Positions 1-11,214 of a stretch of 64,000 nt of DNA are shown here, piece after piece; position 1 is the stretch's first letter, and every line of letters starts with the position of its first letter. Position numbers and translations under genes: made by a program. The notes under the pieces are model-generated. The model worked only from the letters and a program-made list of their open reading frames with translations. It ran no database searches and had not been told where the DNA came from. This DNA is from Pseudooceanicola aestuarii (GTDB lineage Bacteria; Pseudomonadota; Alphaproteobacteria; Rhodobacterales; Rhodobacteraceae), in the NCBI RefSeq assembly GCF_010614805.1, contig NZ_JAAFZC010000001.1, positions 1,280,001-1,344,000 of the forward strand, in the 5' to 3' direction.

Positions 1-917
1 TGGAGGTGGTGCCGTATTCGATCCCGGTGTCGCCCATGCTGCCCGCAAAGGTGCCGCCCTGACTGGTGGAGCGGAAGCCAAAGCTTTCGGCGTCCTGCGT
101 TTCGGTCGCGTCCTGTTCAAACCGCATTTCGGTACGGCCGGTGCCAAAATCCATCGACATGCCCATGGCATAGCCGCCGCGCAGCGCAACGGCCATGTCG
201 GTGACATCCAGCCCGGTGGGCAGGGTCATATCGCCGTCCAGTGTCAGGTCCGTCATCTCGCCCTGAAGGTTCAGAATGCCGGGGCTGTCGCTGTCGGTTT
301 CCCGCGCGTCGATATCCACCAGATAGCCCAGCATCGCGGCAGTCATGTCCTGCGTGATGGAATAGCCGCCATCGACCAGGATGGTGGAGGTGCCTTCCAT
401 CCCTTCCATCCGGGCGGAAATCTCGCCGGGCACCTGTTCGGTGCCGTCGGAATCGACGAATTCCAGCAGCCGCATGGCAAAACTGTCGGCGACAAAGCTG
501 GTGTCGACCGCGTCGGGGGTGCCGCCGATGATCATTTCGAAGCCGGTGGTGGAATATTCGCCGTTGAGGGTGAAATCTTCCTGCGCTTTGCCCGAGACCG
601 AGAACGGGACAGTGCCGGGCAGGGTCAGGCGGGTGGTGCCGTCGCCCATGTCCGTGAGGATCAGGCCGCCCATGTTCATGGAGATCGTCCCGGCGTTGCC
701 GTCGATATCCGGCAGATCCATCGACATGGTCAGGTTCTCGACCCGCAGGACGGACCCTTCGTCAGAGGTGTCGGCGGTGATCTCGTAACCGAAGGCGGAA
801 AGGTATTCCTGGTAAAAGGCCCAGCTGTCCGCCGGGGACATTTCGGCCTGGGCGGGCGCGGCCAGCGCGACCTGCCCGGCGGCCAGGGCGGTCAGGGTCA
901 AAAGGCGATAGGTCATC
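1..917 (-). CDS. DUF2125 domain-containing exported protein (partial, C-terminus beyond window)
   Basis: Reading leftward from the ATG at 917 gives an uninterrupted frame of about 305 residues that leaves the window before any stop codon, so the C-terminus is missing. The N-terminus is a Sec signal peptide (MTYRLLTLTALAAGQVALA, predicted cleavage after AQA near residue 24). The mature part is rich in Asp, Gly, Ser and Thr, with repeated beta-strand-like stretches such as LRVENLTMSMDLPDIDG. This pattern is that of DUF2125 proteins, common in Rhodobacteraceae and of unknown function; the family assignment is from memory of its character. It is probably periplasmic or surface associated. It diverges from the SDR gene at 1077. 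Confidence 0.75.
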
Positions 918-1076
918 AAACGGGTCTCCCGGATCAAAGCTCGCGCGGAGTTTCGGCGCTGTCGCGGACACGGTCAACCCGCCGGTCGGCAATCTCGGGC
1001 TGGACCGGCCCGGTGACGGCGATTACTCCTTGGGTCGGGGTCCACAGCAGGGCCGCGCATCGAATTGGAGGCCAAA

Positions 1077-1832
1077 ATGACCGATCTTGCCGGAAAAACC
1101 GCCATAATCACGGGAGCGAGCCGCGGCATCGGGGCCTCGGCCGCGCGGATCTTTGCCGATGCGGGCGCAAATGTCGCCCTGTTGGCCCGGTCCGAGGACG
1201 AAATCGCCCAGCTGGCCGGAGAAATCGGCAAGCAGGCGGTGGCGATCCCCTGCGACGTCTCCCGGTTCTGGGAGGTCGAGGCGGCGGTCAAGGCCACGGT
1301 GAAGACATTTGGCGGGCTGGACATTCTGGTCAACAACGCCGCCATCCTGAAGCCCATCGCCCATCTGGCGGATGCCGATCCCGAGGCCTGGAATCACCTG
1401 ATCGACATCAACGTGAAGGGCGTCTTTCACGGAATGCGCGCGGCCATGCCGGTGATGCAGGCCGCCGGCGGCGGGACGATCCTGAACATCAGCTCGGGGG
1501 CGGCGCATTCCCCGCTGGAAGGCTGGTCGGCCTATTGCACCTCCAAGGCGGCAGTGGCGATGCTGACCCAGATGGGCGCGCATGAGGGTCAGGCGCAGGG
1601 GCTGCGGGTCATGGGCCTGTCGCCGGGCACCGTCGCCACCCAGATGCAGCGCGACATCAAGGCCAGCGGCATGAACCCGGTCAGCGAACTGGAATGGGAG
1701 GACCACGTGCCCGCCGACTGGCCGGCCCGCGCGCTGCTTTGGATGTGCGGGTCGGATGCGGACGATTACCTGGGCCAGGAGGTGCGCCTGCGGGAACCGG
1801 AAATCCGCGCCCGCGCCGGCCTGACCGAATGA
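1077..1832 (+). CDS. SDR family NAD(P)-dependent oxidoreductase
   Basis: A 251-residue classical short-chain dehydrogenase, presumably cytosolic, oxidising or reducing an alcohol/ketone pair that cannot be named from sequence. It shows the Rossmann motif TGASRGIG (12-19), the NNAA motif (86-89), catalytic Ser140 and the YxxxK pair Tyr153/Lys157. The ATG at 1077 is preferred over an in-frame TTG at 1065 because the TTG lies inside the ribosome binding site TTGGAGG. The stop overlaps the next start in an ATGA, so it is translationally coupled to the crotonase-like gene, which hints at a hydroxyacyl-CoA type substrate (inference). Confidence 0.9.
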   Translation: MTDLAGKTAIITGASRGIGASAARIFADAGANVALLARSEDEIAQLAGEIGKQAVAIPCDVSRFWEVEAAVKATVKTFGGLDILVNNAAILKPIAHLADADPEAWNHLIDINVKGVFHGMRAAMPVMQAAGGGTILNISSGAAHSPLEGWSAYCTSKAAVAMLTQMGAHEGQAQGLRVMGLSPGTVATQMQRDIKASGMNPVSELEWEDHVPADWPARALLWMCGSDADDYLGQEVRLREPEIRARAGLTE

Positions 1833-2440
1833 TCCGCAGCACGGATCAGGGCGGCGGGCTGTGGCGGGTCACCATCGACCGACCGGAGAAGGCCAATTCC
1901 CTGACCGCCGAGATGCTGGAGACCCTGGCCGACACGTTCGAGGGGCTGGTGGAGGCCCGTGCCGTGGTGCTGACGGGCACCGGGCGCGTGTTCAGCGCCG
2001 GCATGGATCTGGCGGCCGCGTCGGAGGGGCTGGGAACCTCCCCGGTGTGGGAGCGCCTGTCCACGGCCATCGCAGCGCAGAAGGGGCTGACCATTGCCGC
2101 GCTGAACGGCACACTGGCAGGCGGGGCGACGGGGATGGCATTGGCCTGCGATTTGCGGCTGGCGGTGCCTGACGCGCGGTTCTTCTACCCGGTGATGAAG
2201 CTGGGGTTCCTGCCGCAGCCCTCGGACCCGGGCCGGATGGCGGCGCTGATCGGCCCGGCACGGACCAAGCTGATCCTGATGGGCGGCGCCAGAATCCCGG
2301 CGCAGGAGGCGCTGACCTTTGGCCTGATCGACCGCATCGTCGATGGCGATGTCGTGGCGGAGGCCGAGGCCCTGTGCGCTGACACCCTGACCGCAGCGCC
2401 CGATCACGCCATGGCGATCAAGGCAATGTGCGGCGGCTGA
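1829..2440 (+). CDS. Enoyl-CoA hydratase/isomerase family protein, short and lacking both usual catalytic Glu
   Basis: A 203-residue crotonase-fold protein. The ATG at 1829 overlaps the SDR stop (ATGA), and the first residues lead straight into the family pattern VTIDRPEKANSLT. The oxyanion-hole segment FSAGMDL is present at about 55-61. The usual GGGxELA segment reads GGATGMALACD, and the usual PEVxLG reads PVMKLG, so both positions that hold catalytic glutamates in hydratases are substituted. At 203 residues it is also shorter than the usual 255-265 and lacks most of the C-terminal helices. It could catalyse a different crotonase reaction (isomerase, hydrolase) or be only a binding protein. 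Hydratase activity should not be assumed. Confidence 0.8.
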   Translation: MIRSTDQGGGLWRVTIDRPEKANSLTAEMLETLADTFEGLVEARAVVLTGTGRVFSAGMDLAAASEGLGTSPVWERLSTAIAAQKGLTIAALNGTLAGGATGMALACDLRLAVPDARFFYPVMKLGFLPQPSDPGRMAALIGPARTKLILMGGARIPAQEALTFGLIDRIVDGDVVAEAEALCADTLTAAPDHAMAIKAMCGG

Positions 2441-2611
2441 GACGCAGGAGAGGCGGCGGCGCAGACGAAGGTGGCGAAGACGGCCCCTTGCGCGCCGTGC
2501 GGCGGAGGGGATAACCCACCCGGCACGGAACGCGGGCGGTACGCGATTGGCCCTCGGACCCGACCCCCCAGAACCGGCCTCGGCCGGGCCGAACCAGGAT
2601 GCGGAGAAATC

Positions 2612-3847
2612 ATGCCACAGGCATTGGTGATAGGCGGCGGCCCGGCCGGGCTGATGGCGGCAGAGGCGATGGCGGCACGCGGCCTGTCCGTCACCGTGGC
2701 GGAGGCGATGCCGACCATGGGGCGCAAGTTCCTGATGGCGGGCAAATCCGGCCTGAACCTGACCAAGGACGAAGCGCCAGATGCCTTTCGCGCCGCCTTT
2801 GGTGCGGAGGCCGCAGCGTTGCACCCGGCGCTGGCGGAATTCGGTCCGGCCGAGGTGCAGCAATGGGCGCAGGGGCTGGGGCAGGAGGTCTTTACCGGCA
2901 CCTCGGGCCGGGTCTTTCCAAAGGTCATGAAGGCCTCGCCGCTGTTGCGGGCCTGGCTGGCGCGGCTGACAGAGGCCGGCGTGGCGCTGCACAGGCGCTG
3001 GCGCTGGACCGGGTTCGACGGGGCGACGGCGATTTTCGACACCCCGGACGGGCCGCAGCGGGTGACGCCCGATGTCACCGTTCTGGCCTGCGGCGGCGGG
3101 TCTTGGCGGCGGTTGGGTTCGGATGGTGCCTGGACGGCCTGGGTCGGAGCGGTGGCGCCCTTTGCGCCGGCGAATTGCGGGTTTCACGTCTCCTGGTCAT
3201 CGCATATGGCCGCGCATTTCGGCGCCCCGGTGAAGGCCGTGACCCTGAATGCGGGCGATGCGATGGTGCCCGGTGAATTCATCCTTACCGCACGCGGCGT
3301 GGAAGGCGGCGCCGTCTATCCCCTGGCGCCGCTGCTGCGCGCGGGCGCCACGCTGCGAGTGGACCTGGCGCCGGATCTGACGGCAGCGGAGATTACCGCC
3401 CGGCTGACGCGCGGCAAAGCCGGCGACAGCCTGCCCAACCGCCTGCGCAAGGCGCTGTCCCTGCCGCCGGTGAAACGCGCGCTGTTGAACGAATGCGCCC
3501 GGCCGTTGCCGCGCGATCCCGCCGCGCTGGCCGCCGCGATCAAGGCGCTGCCGCTGCCCGTCACCACCCCCTTCCCGCTGGACGAGGCGATTTCCACGGC
3601 GGGCGGGCTACGCCTGTCGGCGCTGGATGCGGGGCTGATGCTGCGGGCGCGACCGGGCACCTTCGCGGCGGGCGAGATGCTGGATTGGGAGGCGCCGACC
3701 GGCGGCTACCTGATCACCGCCTGCCTGGCCACCGGCCTTTGGGCCGGTCGGCACGCCGCCGATCATGCCAGCCGGCGGTCCGCCGACCTCGCGGACGACC
3801 CCGGCGCGGACTCCGCAGGCGACACGACAGCGCCCGAGGCCCGGTAA
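2612..3847 (+). CDS. TIGR03862/BaiN-like (HI0933 family) flavoprotein
   Basis: A 411-residue FAD-binding protein of the HI0933/BaiN family (NAD(P)/FAD-dependent oxidoreductase of unknown substrate). The dinucleotide motif VIGGGPAGLMAAEAMA starts at residue 6, followed by the family signature GRKFLMAGKSGLNLT near 36-50 and a C-terminal FAD-contacting stretch ending GEMLDWEAPTGGYLI. The ATG at 2612 was chosen because the glycine-rich motif must lie near the N-terminus and GGAG sits just upstream (2603-2606); a longer in-frame extension to 2471 has no homology character. It stands alone, separated by about 170 bases from the crotonase-like gene. Confidence 0.9.
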   Translation: MPQALVIGGGPAGLMAAEAMAARGLSVTVAEAMPTMGRKFLMAGKSGLNLTKDEAPDAFRAAFGAEAAALHPALAEFGPAEVQQWAQGLGQEVFTGTSGRVFPKVMKASPLLRAWLARLTEAGVALHRRWRWTGFDGATAIFDTPDGPQRVTPDVTVLACGGGSWRRLGSDGAWTAWVGAVAPFAPANCGFHVSWSSHMAAHFGAPVKAVTLNAGDAMVPGEFILTARGVEGGAVYPLAPLLRAGATLRVDLAPDLTAAEITARLTRGKAGDSLPNRLRKALSLPPVKRALLNECARPLPRDPAALAAAIKALPLPVTTPFPLDEAISTAGGLRLSALDAGLMLRARPGTFAAGEMLDWEAPTGGYLITACLATGLWAGRHAADHASRRSADLADDPGADSAGDTTAPEAR

Positions 3848-3992
3848 GCGCCTGCGCTCGGCCTCTACCAATGCGCCCCCGCCCCTACCAAAGAGGGTGG
3901 GGCAGGCGGCGCCGGTGGGGCAGGCCGCCAGGGGAATCGCGCAGCAGTGGGAACAGGCGCCTATTACGCCTATTGCGCCGACTGCGTCGGGA

Positions 3993-4595
3993 TCAGCCAG
4001 CGGAAGTCCGCTCCGACTCCAGGGCGCGCTGAAAGGCGGGGCGGTCGAACATGCGCTGCGCAAAGGCGCGCAGGCGGTCGCTCTCTATCGGGAATTTCGC
4101 ACCCATCGCCCAACGCAGCGTATGCGCGGCCAGGAAATCGGGCACGGTGGGCGTGTCGCCCGTCAGGTATTCGCCCTGCATACGGTCGGCCAGCGCCTGC
4201 GCATTGCGGCCGAATTCCCATTTCAGCTGCGGGCGCAGCTCGGGGATGCGGTGTTCTTCGGGGACGATGAACATGTGGCGGGTGGCGGTCCAGATCACCC
4301 CCTCCAGGTCGTCCAGAACCTGGTGCATGATCGCGTCCTGCTGCCCCCGCGCGACGGTGCCGGGCGGGGCTGTGAACTGGCCGTGCTTGTCCGCCAGGTA
4401 GGTCAGGATGGCGGCACTGTCGGTGATCGCGTCGGCGCCGTCCAGAAGCACCGGGATCTTGCCCAGCGTCGATTGGGCCGTGACCTCGGGCGTGTGGGAT
4501 TTCGCCAGCACGCGGGTATAGGGCTGGTCCAGTTCCTCCAGCATCCAGATGACGCGGATGGTGCGATTGTTGGTGGCGCCGATGACGGTGTACAT
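3993..4595 (-). CDS. Glutathione S-transferase family protein
   Basis: A 200-residue cytosolic GST. The N-terminal thioredoxin-like domain carries GKIPVL (45-50, containing the cis-proline) and the glutathione-binding TDSAAI (58-63). The C-terminal helical domain includes the conserved TPTVPDFLAAHTLRWA stretch. Substrate is unknown. It lies 44 bases downstream of holA on the same strand, so it may be the last gene of the leuS-lptE-holA transcript, although the function is unrelated. Confidence 0.9.
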   Translation of the reverse strand: MYTVIGATNNRTIRVIWMLEELDQPYTRVLAKSHTPEVTAQSTLGKIPVLLDGADAITDSAAILTYLADKHGQFTAPPGTVARGQQDAIMHQVLDDLEGVIWTATRHMFIVPEEHRIPELRPQLKWEFGRNAQALADRMQGEYLTGDTPTVPDFLAAHTLRWAMGAKFPIESDRLRAFAQRMFDRPAFQRALESERTSAG

Positions 4596-4639
4596 TGTCT
4601 GATCTCTCCCCTGTCAGACGGTGAAACGGGGCGGCGCGG

Positions 4640-5665
4640 CTAGCGCGCGGCCATCATGGCCAACCGGATCAGCATCCGTTCGACCAGCGCCATGGCAGGC
4701 GCGTGCTGGTTGGCAGAGCGCAGCGTCAGGTCGCATTCGGTGATCAGCGTCAGCGCCTGTTCCAATCGCGGCGCCCCCCATTTCGAGGCCTGCCGCTGCA
4801 CCCTGTCCCGGCGCGGGCCAAAGACCGGAGGACGCAGCGCACCGATCCCCTGCCCCGGACCGCCGGGATGGGCGGCAACAGCGTATAACATGCGAAAATG
4901 GCGCAGCGCGGCAATGCACAGAGCGACCGGCTGGGTGCCCTGGGCCTGCAACTTGCGCAGCACCGGCCCGATCTCTCCGGTGCGGGCCTCGGCCACCAGG
5001 GCCAGGATGTCGTCCAGGTCGGCCTCTGTCGTGGCGGGGGCGCAGGCGGCGATGTCCTCGGCGCTGAGGGGGCTGACATCGCCGTGCTTGTACAACGCCA
5101 GCTTTTCCACCGTCTGGCGGAAGTCGCCGGGATCCAGCACCAGCGCCAGGGCGGTCAGATCGCGCAGCGCCTCCTGCGGGGCGTTGCCCAGCCCGGCCTT
5201 GTCCAGGATGGCGGCGATTTCCTCGCGGCTGGGCGGGTCGTCATAGACGCCGGTGGCATAGGCGTTGGCGTGCCCCTCGAAGGCCTTGCGCAGTTTGGAC
5301 GCGGCTTTCAGCTGGCCGGCGGTGACGATGATCTGAGCGTCGCCCTCCTGCCAATCCTGGAGCGTGGCGAGAATCGGGGCGGCCAGGGCCTCGGTCGCGC
5401 CTTCGACCAGCACGACGCGCGGGCCGGGAAAGAACCCCTGCGCCTTCACCGCATCGGCCAGCTGGGCCGGATCGCGGCGCAGTTCCGTGGCCTGCATCCG
5501 GGTCAGGCGCATCTCTTCCTCCCCGGAGGGGCCGATCAGGTTGTCCACCAGTTCCTTGCGGCGCAGGGCGATGCGCATCGGATCGGCGCCGTAGAACAGC
5601 AGGCCGGTGCGCCGGGCCTCGGGGCGGGCGGCATAGCCGGGCAGATCGCGCGGAGACAATTTCAC
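4640..5665 (-). CDS. holA: DNA polymerase III subunit delta
   Basis: The delta subunit of the clamp loader, which opens the beta sliding clamp during replication. The protein is about 341 residues, normal for HolA, with the N-terminal LLFYGADPMRIALRRKELV segment and the family-typical C-terminal helical collar (ALRHFRMLYAVAAH and later). I place the start at the GTG at 5665, giving VKLSPRDLPGY; alphaproteobacterial HolA proteins usually begin MKLSPRD, and this start falls 4 bases after the lptE stop. An in-frame ATG at 5695 would give ten extra residues and overlap lptE. The order leuS-lptE-holA is conserved widely. Confidence 0.9.
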   Translation of the reverse strand: MKLSPRDLPGYAARPEARRTGLLFYGADPMRIALRRKELVDNLIGPSGEEEMRLTRMQATELRRDPAQLADAVKAQGFFPGPRVVLVEGATEALAAPILATLQDWQEGDAQIIVTAGQLKAASKLRKAFEGHANAYATGVYDDPPSREEIAAILDKAGLGNAPQEALRDLTALALVLDPGDFRQTVEKLALYKHGDVSPLSAEDIAACAPATTEADLDDILALVAEARTGEIGPVLRKLQAQGTQPVALCIAALRHFRMLYAVAAHPGGPGQGIGALRPPVFGPRRDRVQRQASKWGAPRLEQALTLITECDLTLRSANQHAPAMALVERMLIRLAMMAAR

Positions 5666-5669
5666 GGAA

Positions 5670-6159
5670 TCAGGCCGCGCCCTGTGCGTCGGCATGGGCG
5701 TCGGCGATCAGGCGGGCGATCAGCTGATCCACCAGGATCCGTACCACCCGTTCGCGCGCATCTGCCCGTGCCGCCCGCGTCGCCACGGTGGAGCCGGTGG
5801 TGGAGTAGGAGGCGAAATTCTCTTCCCAGCCCTGCCCCAATTTGCGGCCTGTGGCGATTTCCGTCAGGGTGTAATCCACCCGGCCCAGCACGTTGAACCG
5901 TGCGGTGACGCTGTCGGAGGTGATGGCCAGCGGCGCCTCGTACAGGCTGAGTTTCAATGTCAGATCATAATCCGGCGCGGTGGCGCGGCCCAGGCGCTGC
6001 TCAAGCTCCTGAACCAGGACGTAGCTTTCGCGGGTGTTGGGATCCGCGATCCGCGTGCGGTTCAACAGCAGGTCGCCGCCCCCGCCCGGCGCATAGGCGG
6101 GGGTAAAACCGCAGGCCCCCAGGGGCGCCGCGGCCAGCATCATCAGCAAAGAGCGTCTG

Positions 6160-6173
<14 letters not shown>
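5670..6173 (-). CDS. lptE: LPS assembly lipoprotein LptE
   Basis: The outer-membrane lipoprotein that plugs and assembles the LptD channel for lipopolysaccharide export. The 167-residue product has a lipoprotein signal with lipobox LGAC, lipidated Cys21, followed by [10 protein letters not shown], the typical LptE start. The body has the expected mixed alpha/beta pattern ([38 protein letters not shown]) and length is normal. Its start overlaps the leuS end by 14 bases, and holA follows after 4 bases, so the three are cotranscribed and probably coupled. Confidence 0.93.
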
Positions 6174-8709
<2,536 letters not shown>

Positions 8710-8870
8710 GGGCTGTGCTCTTTCCTTCTCGGGTTCCGGGGGCGGTTGATAAGGCCGCGCCGCTCAAGGGTCCAGTGCCCAGCGAGGAAAACCAGCGTGG
8801 AAAACCGGTGCGTCCGGCGCTTTTCACGCCCGGATGGGCGCGGTAAGAGCGGGGCAGTTCTTTTTCGAAT

Positions 8871-10142
8871 ATGGCAATTACAGTGAAAATCCTGTTCATC
8901 CACCAGAATTTCCCCGGACAATACAAGCATCTTGCCGCCGCCCTGGCGCAGCAGGGGCACGATTGCGTTGCGCTGACCCTGCGGGTCAAGGAGCCGGGCA
9001 CATGGCGCGGCGTGCGGTTGATCCCATACAAGGTGCTGCGCCAGACCCGGCAAAGCGTGCACCCTTGGACGCTGGACCTTGATACCAAGATCACGCGCGC
9101 GGAATCGTGTTGGCGCGCCGCGTGCCAGCTGCGCGACCAGGGCTTCACCCCCGACGTGATCATCGCCCATAACGGTTGGGGGGAGCCGATGTTCCTGCGC
9201 GATGTCTGGCCCACCGCGCGGATGGGGATCTATTGCGAGCTGTATCACCTGCCGGATTACCCGCATGTCGGGTTCGACCCCGAATTCGCCGGCACCGAAG
9301 GCGAGGGGGGACGCCTGCGCCTGCGGCTTAAGAACCTGAACAACCAGATCCATTTCGACGTTGCACAGGCGGGCATCAGCCCGACGGCGTTTCAGGCCGA
9401 TACCTTTCCCCGGCCGTTCCGCGACCGGATCGAGGTGATCCACGACGGCATCGACACCGCCGCCCTGACGGCAAAGGACGATGCCCGGCTGACCTTGCCC
9501 GACGGCAGTGTCATCACCCGGCAAGACGAGGTCATCACCTTCGTCAATCGCAATCTCGAACCTTATCGCGGCTATCATGTCTTCATGCGCGCGCTGCCCC
9601 GCCTGCTGCGCGAACGGCCCGGAGCAAAGGTGCTGGTGGTGGGCGGAGACCAGACGTCCTATGGCCGCAAGCCGCCAGAGGGTCAGACGTGGAAGCAGAT
9701 CTTCATCGACGAGGTGCGCGGGCAGATTCCCGACGCCGATTGGGCGCGGGTGCATTTCCTGGGGCGCATCCCCTACGACCGCTTTACCGCGCTGTTGCAG
9801 GTGTCGCGGGTGCATCTCTACCTGACCTATCCTTTCGTGCTCAGCTGGTCGCTGCTTGAGGCGATGTCGGTTTCGGGGGCGATCGTCGCCTCCGTCACCG
9901 CGCCGGTGGCCGAGGTGCTGCGCCACGGAGAGACGGCCCGACTGGTCGATTTCTTCGACGGCGACGCGCTGGTTGCGGAGACGCTTCGCCTGCTCGACAA
10001 CGCAGGGGAACGCGCCCGCCTGGGCGCCGCGGCGCGGGCGCATGTGGTGGCGAATTACGATCTGTCCACCCGCTGCCTGCCACGCCAGCTGGACTGGGTG
10101 AACCGCCTGGCCGCCATGCCCGCCGACCCGCTGCCGGTCTGA
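8871..10142 (+). CDS. Glycosyltransferase family 4 protein
   Basis: A 423-residue GT-B fold retaining glycosyltransferase, cytosolic or membrane-peripheral. The N-terminal acceptor domain begins VKILFIHQNFPGQYKHLAAAL; the C-terminal donor domain has VITFVNRNLEPYRGYHVFMRAL, KVLVVGGDQTSYG and the nucleotide-sugar binding FVLSWSLLEAMSVSGAIVAS with the expected Glu, followed by APVAEVLRHGETARLVDFFD. Such proteins build surface polysaccharide or modify LPS; acceptor and sugar are unknown. It stands alone between leuS and a convergent lipoprotein gene, not in a polysaccharide cluster. A GTG at 8883 is an alternative start; neither has a clear ribosome binding site. Confidence 0.88.
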   Translation: MAITVKILFIHQNFPGQYKHLAAALAQQGHDCVALTLRVKEPGTWRGVRLIPYKVLRQTRQSVHPWTLDLDTKITRAESCWRAACQLRDQGFTPDVIIAHNGWGEPMFLRDVWPTARMGIYCELYHLPDYPHVGFDPEFAGTEGEGGRLRLRLKNLNNQIHFDVAQAGISPTAFQADTFPRPFRDRIEVIHDGIDTAALTAKDDARLTLPDGSVITRQDEVITFVNRNLEPYRGYHVFMRALPRLLRERPGAKVLVVGGDQTSYGRKPPEGQTWKQIFIDEVRGQIPDADWARVHFLGRIPYDRFTALLQVSRVHLYLTYPFVLSWSLLEAMSVSGAIVASVTAPVAEVLRHGETARLVDFFDGDALVAETLRLLDNAGERARLGAAARAHVVANYDLSTRCLPRQLDWVNRLAAMPADPLPV

Positions 10143-10170
10143 GCAAAGGACCGGGCAGATACGAATCGAA

Positions 10171-10200
10171 AAGGGCGGCCCGGATGGGACCGCCCTTTCG
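10171..10200. terminator. Bidirectional rho-independent terminator
   Basis: The stem AAGGGCGG (10171-10178) pairs with CCGCCCTT (10190-10197), flanked by A and T runs. It lies between the convergent glycosyltransferase and DUF3576 genes and can serve both strands. Confidence 0.75.
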
Positions 10201-10220
10201 TCATCTCGATGATGTCGCGA

Positions 10221-10745
10221 TCAGAAGCGGCCGTCGGCGACGCGCATCTGGCGGGCGCGGGTCAGGATCGCGTCTTCGACGGCGCGTTGGGTGCCGGTGG
10301 CGACCGGGCGTCCGCCGCGGGTTTGCAGGGCCAGGTTCAGCGACCGCGCTTCCAGCGCCGGATCCTTGACATGGATTGTGGCGCGGTAGGCCTGGCCGCC
10401 GCCGGGCGGGGTGCCGTAGCCGGTGGTGATGACCCCGGTGAACGGGTCGACCGTCTGTACCGGAAGGAAGTTCAGCACATCCAGGGAGGCATTCCACAGG
10501 TAGCGGTTCACACCGACCTTGGTGCCATCATCGCGCTGCCGGAATAGTTGAAAGATGGACGTGCCGTTGCCCCGTTCGATCGGGTTGCCGACGTTTTCCT
10601 TACGGGCGAGGCGATCCGTCTCGGTCTCTCCGCCGGCATCCCAGCCGCCCAGGAAACCACCACCGCCGCCGCGGCCGCCACATGCCGCGACGGTGCCGAT
10701 CAGAAGAAGGGCCGCCATCAGGCGCATTATGCGAGAAAAGGTCAT
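10221..10745 (-). CDS. DUF3576 domain-containing lipoprotein
   Basis: A 174-residue predicted lipoprotein: signal peptide with lipobox VAAC and lipidated Cys22, then a glycine-rich linker (GGRGGGGGFLGGWDAGG) and the compact DUF3576 domain (NRYLWNASLDVLNFLPVQTVDPFTGVITTGYG). The family is restricted mainly to alphaproteobacteria and its function is unknown; it is expected in the cell envelope. The signature NRYLWxASLDxLxFxP and the final ARQMRVADGRF are what I rely on for the family call. It has its own upstream region shared divergently with the porin leader. Confidence 0.88.
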   Translation of the reverse strand: MTFSRIMRLMAALLLIGTVAACGGRGGGGGFLGGWDAGGETETDRLARKENVGNPIERGNGTSIFQLFRQRDDGTKVGVNRYLWNASLDVLNFLPVQTVDPFTGVITTGYGTPPGGGQAYRATIHVKDPALEARSLNLALQTRGGRPVATGTQRAVEDAILTRARQMRVADGRF

Positions 10746-11214
10746 GTCACCGCCCCGAAACCATTGGTCTTTGCATCGTCCTAACCAAGCAAGTGCAGGG
10801 GGGCAAGGTTTTTGGGCAAATCAGACCCCGGACGGCCCCTCGCGCACAGCCGGGCCAAGCGGCGGCGAAGGGGGCGATGCGGCAGGTTGCGGGGGCGGGA
10901 AGGGGGCACATGTCACGCCGCCGCCGGGAACAGATGCACATGCGGGCGGGCGCGCGCACATGCGCGGGACGCGCGCGGCCGGAAAACCGGCAGCCGGACC
11001 GCAAAGCCCGCGCAGGGCGCCCCCGGACCCGGTGCCACGGCGGCGTTCCTGCGTCCCTGTGGCAGCACTGTGGCAGAGTTGCACCAATTCCGGGGGCAAT
11101 CTCTGGCGGGGGTGCCGGGCGCTTGCAAACGGGGGGGGAAAAGAGCGAAAGACCATTGCATACCCAAATCGGATTCCCCGTTTTGGGGCTGACTGAGAAA
11201 CCGAGGGAAAAACC
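10746..11214. other. Long leader/intergenic region upstream of the porin gene
   Basis: About 470 bases with no convincing gene: the open frames here lack a ribosome binding site and have the arginine/proline/alanine-rich composition of non-coding GC-rich DNA. The region must hold the promoters for the divergent DUF3576 gene and the porin. Visible elements are the tandem 9-mer at 11057-11076, several GC-rich alternating stretches around 10920-10980, and a good ribosome binding site (GAGGG at 11201-11205) before the porin ATG. I could not identify convincing -35/-10 boxes. Confidence 0.6.
11057..11076 (+). repeat. Tandem CTGTGGCAG pair, 11-base period
   Basis: Two perfect copies of CTGTGGCAG (11057-11065 and 11068-11076) separated by CA, so they repeat once per helical turn, about 140 bases upstream of the porin start. 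This could be a regulator binding site on one DNA face, or chance. Confidence 0.4.

Noticed and set aside
8871..10142. Horizontally acquired polysaccharide locus
   Set aside because: Only one glycosyltransferase is present, base composition matches its neighbours, and no transposase, tRNA or repeat flanks it.
10555..11196. A 213-codon plus-strand frame in the porin leader
   Set aside because: Begins inside the antisense of the DUF3576 gene, is Pro/Arg-rich and has no ribosome binding site or domain; treated as non-coding.
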